Assembly: GCA_947044405.1 (NCBI GenBank)
Contig: CAMRHE010000021.1
Span: 8,292,501-8,356,500 of the forward strand
Reading direction: 5' to 3'
From: Leptodactylus fallax
Taxonomy: Eukaryota; Chordata; Amphibia; Anura; Leptodactylidae
Length of the DNA stretch: 64,000 nt
A program made the position numbers and the translations under genes. Of the stretch, positions 56,740 through 64,000 are shown one piece after another; positions within the stretch are counted from its first letter, which is position 1, and each line of letters opens with the position of its first letter. Under the pieces are notes generated by a model. The model did no database searches. It was not told the origin of the DNA and worked only from the letters and a program-made list of their open reading frames with translations.

Positions 56740-57820
56740 TCAACTCCAATTTGTATAATCTAAAGTTTCCATATTCAATTCAGACTACAAGTATTTCTTT
56801 TTTGGATTTGATTTTGACAGGAGATGTATCTAGTGGTAGAGTTAACACTTCTGTCTACAGAAAACCATCTGCGGGCAATACCATTCTTCATGCTCGTAGC
56901 CATCACCCACAACACACGTTAAAATCTATTCCGGTGGGTGAGCTGACGAGAGTCAGGAGGGCTTGTTCTCTGGATGAAGATTATGAGACACAAAGTCGAG
57001 CGGTTACACAACGTTTACGTAGTCGAGGTTATCCACAATGGTCACTGGCGAGGGCGAAAAATATTGTGGATAAAAAGTCGAGATCGGATCTCCTTACACA
57101 AAAGAGATCTTCTAAATCCAGTGATCATGACATTTCAAATAGGGATTTGGTTTTTTCAACCCCTTATAGTTGTCAATATCGGGAGGTCATGAAAATAATT
57201 CAAAAAAAATTCCAATATTATATCAGGATCCTGTTTTGAATACCATTCTCAAACAAGGAGTGAAATTTACAGTGAGAAGGGGTCAGTCTCTCAGAGACAT
57301 TTTGTCCCCTAGTATATTTTTATCAACCAACAAGTTGAAAACTACCTGGTTACATACAAACGTTTTTTTTAGATGTGGTAATATCAGATGTGGGTCCTTT
57401 AAATTTGTCAAAAAAATGAATTCTTTTCATGATGCCAACATGTCAAGGTCTTTCGTTATACGGGATTTCATGAATTGCGCAAGTTACCATGTAGTGTATA
57501 TTATATTTTGTGAAACATGTAATCTAAGGTATGTGGGTTGTACAATACGCCCAGTTAAAATCAGGATTGCGGAACATCTGGCCGATTGTAATAAGAGTCC
57601 TAATGAGAATGTTTCTAATGCCTCAAAACATTTTATTTGTCAGCATAAGGGCAATGTCACTAGTTTCACTTTTTGTGCAATTGAATATGTGCCTAGACCA
57701 GTCAGAGGTGGGGATTGGCGTAGAAAATTATTAAAAAGGGAAGCTTTCTGGATTCTAAAGCTGGGTACTCGGTTTCCAGGTGGGATGAATATTAGATCTG
57801 ATTTGTCCTATTTTTATTAA
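56740..57820 (+). pseudogene. PLE-D RT thumb and GIY-YIG endonuclease
   Basis: The frame 56751-57239 starts in the thumb with TTSISFLDLILTGDVSSGRV and NTSVYRKPSAGNTILHARSH. A shift near 57200 leads to 57170-57820, which contains FRCGNIRCGSF (paired Cys) and the endonuclease SYHVVYIIFCETCNLRYVGC, then RPVKIRIAEHLADCNKS, EYVPRPVRGGDWRRKLLKRE and AFWILKLGTRFPGGMN. The Y...YVG, Arg and Glu-His residues and the terminal WI-x-x-L-x-T-x-x-P-x-GxN block are all present, so the endonuclease looks intact. The RT catalytic part is absent through 5' truncation. Confidence 0.93.
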
Positions 57821-58092
57821 TTTATTATTCTTATACGTCTGTGATGTCACCATATTACTTTTTATTCATTGGACTAGGAGGGTATATTATGCATTTTATA
57901 TGTATTCCTGTATAATTTGGTATATATGTGGTAACAAATCAGGGATATGTGATTATAATATATGGGCGGTTTTTGATGTGTGTGGTGTTTCCCTCCTGGC
58001 TACTTCTGTAGATTGTGTATGATCTTACAGGAGTGGATCTTTCTCATGGATATTTTGCATTTACTTTCTTGAATAGTCATGTGACTTATCAC
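57821..58092 (+). other. PLE-D 3' UTR before the terminal repeat
   Basis: AT-rich with CCCTCCTGGCTACTTCTGTA and ATCTTACAGGAGTGGATC. No second copy in this window. Confidence 0.55.
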
Positions 58093-58766
58093 ATGACCTT
58101 ATGTCACATGATTGTTTTTGTTTAGTTTCATTTTCTGTGTTTAATGGTCCTGGATTATAGCAAGATTTAGCTCTTTCAAGGACAATGGCAAAATTCTTTC
58201 TTGTGAATTTATTATACATGGGCACACGTTTATGCGCTATAGTCTTATGATCGTGTTAATGTTGATGTGTCTTATTGTTCATTTAAATTTTTTTTTTTTT
58301 TTAATATTTTGAATGACATTAACGCTATTTATGTTTATATTTGATGTTTTCTTTATAAGTGTTTATATCTACTCATTTGTGCTTATGTATATGTTTTTTT
58401 TTTTTTGTTTGTTTTTTTATTTTATATGTGTGACATAATATGTATTTATGTGGATATATTCCTTTTGTACTCAGTGAGGGAAAGTGTGGGTTTGCAGACA
58501 TATGCTATTGTGGGGATATGTTAATTAGTTAAATGATGACATCTGATCCCCAGAGGTGTGTTTTTTTTTTCGTTTTTGCTTTTAAATATTGTGTGTTTGG
58601 TTTTGTGATCTATGCCATGAGTAAGGGACATCGTTCCGAAATGCGTAGGCTGTTACTAACCACCGAACCTATGGAGTGATTTTTTTATTGGAAAAATAAA
58701 AGTTATTTTTTATATTAATATGCCTTGGATTTGGTGCTGAATACAATTTTTTACCTATGCAGTTTA
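58093..58766 (+). repeat. PLE-D right terminal repeat
   Basis: Pairs with 56061-56733. ATGAGTAAGGGACATCGTTC then CGAAATGCG near 58617-58650 corresponds to the degenerate hammerhead-like motif. Ends GGTGCTGAATACAATTTTTT then ACCTATGCAGTTT. Confidence 0.96.
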
Positions 58767-58838
58767 TTACCATTGGGTCCAGACGTCCAGGACCTTCTGT
58801 CTTCGTGCACCATTTCTATTATTAACATGGACTGCTGA

Positions 58839-59162
<324 letters not shown>

Positions 59163-59640
59163 TAGAATGGCTAAGAGGAAAACATTGGACTATTCTGAAG
59201 TGGCCTCCTATGAGCCCTGACCTAAATCCTATTGAGCATCTTTGGTAGGAGCTGAAACATGCCGTCTGGAAAAGGCACCCTTCAAACCCGAGACAACTGG
59301 AGGAGTTTGCTCATGAGGAGTGGGCCAAAATACCTGTTGAGAGGTGCAGAAGTCTCATTGACAGTTACAGGAATTGTTTGATTGCAGTGATTGCCTCAAA
59401 AGGTTGTGCAACAAAATATTAAGTTAAGGGAACCATCATTTCTGTCCAGGCCTGTTTCATGAGTTTTCTTTTTAAAAAAAATTCTGTTGAAGCATGGTTA
59501 AAAAGCAATGTCTGACTTTCATTTGTTCATTTTCATAGAATTTTTATATATTATTACTTTTGTCAGATTCAAGTTATTTCTGTGACCATTGTGAGTTTTT
59601 CTTTCATTAAACGAGGGGTACCAACAATTTTGTCCACGTG

Positions 59641-59781
59641 TATACAAAAAAAACGAAAATGTGTCTGGTCCTGAACCAGAAATTGGCCCGGTACTGAAGT
59701 GGTTAAGTATTAGTTTCTTTAATAGTGTAAATGTTATTTTTTCTGATTGTCTTTAGAAGAAAAAACTGGCTTGTATTGCAT
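59641..59781. other. Spacer
   Basis: Contains GGCCCGGTACTGAAGTGGTT, an end of the AACCCC-type repeats. Nothing else. Confidence 0.45.
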
Positions 59782-59785
59782 TTAA

Positions 59786-60120
59786 AGTGGACCTTTCATG
59801 TCCTCATGCACATGTGGTTTTATATACCGCTAGAAAGCCGACAGATACACATGACGGTTTTTCCTGCAGAGCTTTTCACAGAAAGTCCGCAGAGATTTCT
59901 CCTGCAGACTTTCTGCTTCAATTATACCTATAGGTAAACCGCGTTTCCATAGGTATAAATGACAAGGTTTTGGAAATCGCAGCATTTCGCAGTGCATATT
60001 TTTACGTAATGCGTGGATGGGATTCACTAGAATCTCATCCACTTTGCAGGGACTGTAAAACGCAGCAGCTTTTGCTGCAGCGTTTCTGCCACGGCCAAAC
60101 CACAGCGTTTATGCGCTGCC
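59786..60120. repeat. T2-type MITE end fused to interspersed repeat, copy 2
   Basis: TTAA at 59782-59785 is followed by AGTGGACCTTTCATGTCCTC, a T2-type end. From about 59860 the text matches 54985-55190 (CACAGAAAGTCCGCAGAG, CTGCAGACTTTCTGCTTCAA). The right TTAA was not found. Confidence 0.55.
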
Positions 60121-61019
60121 TTCAGGTATAGCAAATCTAAAATTGTATTATCTTGTTGCAAAGGGAACCCATGTTAAAGAGTAGATATACAGTATGTATC
60201 AGTAAATAATTTTTTTTAGATTCACTAGTAAAATCTAATTATAATTATGTCCATCATATTTTACAATCGGGTATAGTGGGAAGTTGCCAGTGTAAATCTT
60301 TATCACTCCACCTGGCTATCCTTGGAGTAATATTAAAAATTGTTTAGGTTTCTTGATTTTACCCCACTATGGAGCTGTGTATACTTCAGGGAATTAAAAC
60401 AAATCAATAATAATTATTGTGTGACAAAAGGGATTAACCAAATTTCTCATATCCTGCAAGATAGGGAGCTGTTTTAGTATGACAGAAGATTATAACTTGA
60501 CTCATAGAGATATTTTTTATTCTGGCAACTAAAGTCTGCATGTGACCAACCTAGGTGCCTTCTTTTTGTTTATTGCATCACGAATCAAGCCACACAGCTT
60601 AGGTAGGTATGCCCTGGGTATTTAGTTATTTATTTATGTACATAATGCCGCATTTGGGTCATTTACATTATGCTCCTTATATATGAGCAGTATACCATTT
60701 AGTTATAATAAACTTCTAGTGCCTGTTCTTCATGCTCTGTTTTGCTTTACACTCTATCCCACTTCCTAGTTTATTCGTGACTTTGCAATATCAGAACTCT
60801 GAAACATGACTATATGTGAATTCAACTTGTAAAACTGGTAGGTATCTGTTTGTTACTCGTATACTCGATTTAGTGTCTTGGTGTATGCTGTTTCTTAGAG
60901 CATTTCTTATCTGAAACATGACGTCTACTACTCCTCTAAATGACACAACTTTCCTTAACCTGATATCCTTAGATATCACTATTAATAACGTGGATGACCG
61001 GACCAAGGGCTAATAATGA
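60121..61019. other. No recognised feature
   Basis: AT-rich. A short frame at 60918-61010 (MTSTTPLNDTTFLNLISLDI and on) starts just before the PLE-E terminus and could be an upstream coding piece, but has no recognisable motif. Confidence 0.45.
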
Positions 61020-61637
61020 TATATGTGTATTAAAACCATAATAGGATGGTCTCACTTTCTCATAAGATTCAATGTATATGTGTCACAATATAGAATACGT
61101 GTATATGAATTTATTAATATGCATAATATGACATATGTATTCACTATGTTTGATGTAATATATATTGTAGTCTGATGAAGGCCATAGGGCCAAAACGTTA
61201 CTGAAACTGAATACTCTGCATAAAATCTACTACATGTGAACAATAAAAATCAGCACTTCTTTGCATCACATCAACTGAAGTGGAAATCCTTTATTTATGT
61301 TATATATGGAGTAGGACCCTACTTCCACTATCAAATCCAGGAGTGCAATCTACACCCTGATACAATATATTGACCTATTGTGGATCAGCACCCGATTACA
61401 GGAATGGCACAATTCATGTTTTCATATAACCATTAAGAGACGGCCAATATCTTGGCACAGGTCACCATCTCTAGAGATTTTTTAAATATAGCTCCAACAG
61501 AAACACGCAACAGGGATTTAGAGAAGGATTCCCGTCGTTTAATTAATTTCAAACTTCACTGTGCTACACTGGCAGAATATGTTAAGGTGGAACGAATTCC
61601 CCGAGGCCTAAGGATGACAACCGTCCCCACGATCTTT
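61020..61637 (+). pseudogene. PLE-E terminus and N-terminal coding fragment
   Basis: A terminal region with CTGATGA at 61172, stem GGCC-ATAG-GGCC and AAAACG is followed by AT-rich leader. From 61452 a frame reads DLEKDSRRLINFKLHCATLA and EYVKVERIPRGLRMTTVPTI. The CATLAEY...RIPRGLR block is what I recall from the N-terminal part of PLE proteins. The frame is cut at about 61637 by the next repeat. The order terminal repeat then ORF start fits a PLE 5' end. Confidence 0.52.
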
Positions 61638-62310
61638 AACCAGTTAAGGACCGGGCCTAAAAGTGCCTTATGGACCAGGCCTCATTTTTCAAAACTGACA
61701 TGTGTCACTTTATATGGCAATAACTTTGAGATGCTATAACTTACACAAGTGATTTTGAGACTGTTTTTTCATGACACATTGTACTTCATGTTAGTGGTAA
61801 ACATTGATCAATATTTTTGTATTTATTCATAAAAAATTAGGAAAATTTGAGGGAAATTTGGAAAAAAAATGCAATTTTCAAAATGTAAAATGCTCTGCTT
61901 TTCAGACAGATAGTCATACCATCCAAATACGTGAATAAATATTATCTACCATATCTCTGCTTTATATCGGCATCATCTTTTACTCATCCTTTAATTTATT
62001 TTGGATGTTAGAAGGCTTACAAGTGTAACAGCGATTTTCCAGATTTACAAGAAAATTTCCCAAACTCATTTTTAAGGGACCACTTCAGTTCTGAAGGGGA
62101 TTATAAAGGCCTATATATTAGAAACCCCCATCAATCACCCCATTTTCAAAACTGCACCCCTCTAATTATTCAAAACAGCATTTGGGAAGTTTGTTAACCC
62201 TTTAAGCATTTCACAAGAATTAAAACAATATGGAGGTGAAATTTAGATATTTCATTTTTATCCAATAATACATTCATTTATCCCTAAAATTAACACATTC
62301 AAAAAGGGTT
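61637..62310. repeat. TTAAGGACCGGGCC-type repeat
   Basis: TTAACCAGTTAAGGACCGGG, ATGGCAATAACTTTGAGATG and ACTTCAGTTCTGAAGGGGAT mark another abundant anuran non-autonomous repeat. It runs directly into the tandem array. Confidence 0.6.
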
Positions 62311-64000
62311 AAAGGAGAAAATGCATCTCACAGTTTGTTGTGCAATTTCTCCCAAGCACAGAAATACCCCACATATGAGTGTAAAATGATTTTTGGGCAC
62401 ACGGCAGTGCACGGAAAAGAAAGAGCGACACTTGGCATTTGAAAAGCAGATTTTGCTGGAATAGTTTTCAGGTGCCATGTCTCATTTGCAAAGCCCCTAG
62501 AGTGCCAATACATTGGAAACCCCCTAAAAGTGACCGCATTTTGGAAACTACACCCCTGACAGAATTTATCAAGGGATATACTGAGCATTTTGACCTCACA
62601 GCCGTTTCACAGATTTTATTAACATTGGGATGTGTAAATGAAAAATTACTAAAACATCACTTTATCCCCAAAGTTTTCATTTTCACAAGGGGTTAAAGGA
62701 GAAAAAGCCACCCACAGTTTGTTACACAATTGCTCCTGAACACGGCAATACCCCATATGCGATCGTAACTTGCTGTATGGGTACATGGCGGGGCTCGGAA
62801 TGGAAAGAGTGCTATTTGGCTTTTGAAGGGCAGATTTTGCTGGAATAGTTTTCAGGTGCCATGTCTCATTTGCAGAGCCCCCAAAGTACCAATATAATGG
62901 AAACCCCCAAAAGTGACCCCATTTTGGAAACTACACCCCTCACAGAACATATCTAGGGGTATAGTGAGCATTTTGACCCCACAGCCGTTTCACAGATTTT
63001 ATTAACATTGGGACATGAAAATGAAAAATTACTTTCTTTCCAATAAACCATCAATTTAGCCCCAAATTTTTCATTTTCACAAGAGGATAAAGGAGAAAAA
63101 GCTCCCCAAAGTTTGTTACAAAATTTCTCCTGAATACAGGAATACTCCCCATGTGGTTGAAATCTGCTGTTTGGGTACATGGTGGAGCTCAGAATAGAAA
63201 GAGCGCTATTTAGCTTTTGGAGGGCAGATTTTGCTGGAATAGTTTTCGGGTGCCATGTCGCATTTGCAGAGCCCCTAAAGTACCAATACAATGGAAACTC
63301 CCAAAAGTGACCCCATTTTGGAAACTACACCCCTCAAGGAATTTCTCATGGGGTATGGTGAGCATTTTGACCCTACAGTTGTTTCACAGATTCTATTAAC
63401 ATTGGAATGTAAAAATTAAAAATTACTTTTTTTTCCCAATAAACTGTCCATTTAACGACATATTTTTAATTGTTACAAGGGGATAAAGAAGAAAAAAACC
63501 CATAGTTTGTTACACAATTTCTCCTGAACACAGAAATGCCCCATATGTGGTCGTAAACTGCTGTATGGGTACATGGTGGGGCTCAGAATGGAAAGAGCGC
63601 TATTTGGCTTTTGGAGGGCAGATTTTGCTGGAATAGTTTTGAGGTGCCATGTCGCATTTACAGAGCCCCTAAAGTACCAATACAATGGAAACCCCTCAAA
63701 AGTGACACCATATTAGAAACTATACCCCTCAAGGAATGTATCAAGGGGTATTATCATTTTGAGCCTAAAAATGCTTCCCAAAAATTAATGTACAAAGTGA
63801 AAATTGACAATTTTAAATAAATATGCCATTTTGGTGCCCAATACGTTGTACCCACTTTGTGGCATCAGAGACATACACTCCTAAAACTATTAAGTGGGCT
63901 ATCCCGGGGGAAAAAAAATTATATATGTGGGTGTAACCTGCTGCTTGGGCACACAGTAGGGCTCAGACAGGAAGGAGCACTGTGCTTTTTAGCTTTTGAA
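62310..64000. repeat. Tandem array, ~390-bp unit, more than four copies
   Basis: The anchor GCAGATTTTGCTGGAATAGT occurs at 62446, 62830, 63224 and 63618, giving periods of 384, 394 and 394 bp. A fifth unit begins before the window ends. Units share ACCCCATTTTGGAAACTACA, CACCATGTACCC (reversed) and TTTCACAGATTTTATTAACA. Short frames repeat with the period on both strands (for example 62953-63291 and 63473-63685) and are by-products. Confidence 0.96.

Noticed and set aside
62953..63291. 112-codon minus-strand frame with related frames one unit away
   Set aside because: Repeats with the 390-bp tandem unit and has no start or motif conserved between units.

Overview
The window looks like intergenic DNA from an amphibian, most likely a frog with a large genome. 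I infer this from the mix of element families: TTAA-flanked T2/Kolobok-type MITEs, several Tc1 families, Penelope-like elements (PLEs), L2, Rex1 and L1/Tx1 LINEs, and the AACCCCTTCC-type repeats typical of anurans. I recognise no host protein-coding gene, tRNA or rRNA gene. Almost every readable coding stretch belongs to a transposable element, and all are damaged.

Layout. 1-2.3 kb: a T2-type MITE carrying a 1.63 kb Tc1 element. 5-10 kb: a three-copy inverted repeat, a decayed hAT transposase gene carrying an internally deleted Tc1 derivative, and an L1/Tx1 3' end. 10-19 kb: PLE-like termini, an L2-like LINE, a T2-type MITE beside its own empty site, a hAT MITE, and a CpG-rich block with NRF1-like sites. 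19-25 kb: AACCCC-type repeats, a Ty3/gypsy solo LTR with a perfect 5-bp duplication, a second Tc1 family and another L1/Tx1 tail. 25.5-34.9 kb: one large PLE (PLE-A) with long inverted terminal repeats, containing a solo LTR, a hAT-like element, a 31-bp minisatellite and a third Tc1 family. 35-39 kb: L1/Tx1 and PLE debris with a hAT element inserted in ORF1. 39.7-40.6 kb: a hAT MITE. 40.8-48.7 kb: a second PLE (PLE-B) interrupted by a gypsy element (itself holding a hAT MITE) and by a Rex1 LINE. 48.7-55 kb: a foldback MITE, fragments of Helitron-like, hAT, Tc1 and PLE-C sequence, and a Harbinger-type MITE. 55.9-59.6 kb: a deleted Tc1 derivative split by a PLE (PLE-D) that has 15-bp target duplications and about 670-bp inverted termini. 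61-64 kb: a PLE 5' region, then a tandem array of about 390 bp per unit that runs off the end.

The elements do not act together as a system; the relationships are of insertion order. The most notable signals are the number and diversity of PLEs, a recurring hammerhead-like motif in PLE termini, a hairpin plus minisatellite module shared by five non-autonomous loci (four of them with the 31-bp minisatellite), a deletion junction shared by two Tc1 copies, and natural empty sites that date insertions. All calls were made by eye from translation and repeat matching. No database search was run, so family names rest on recognised motifs.
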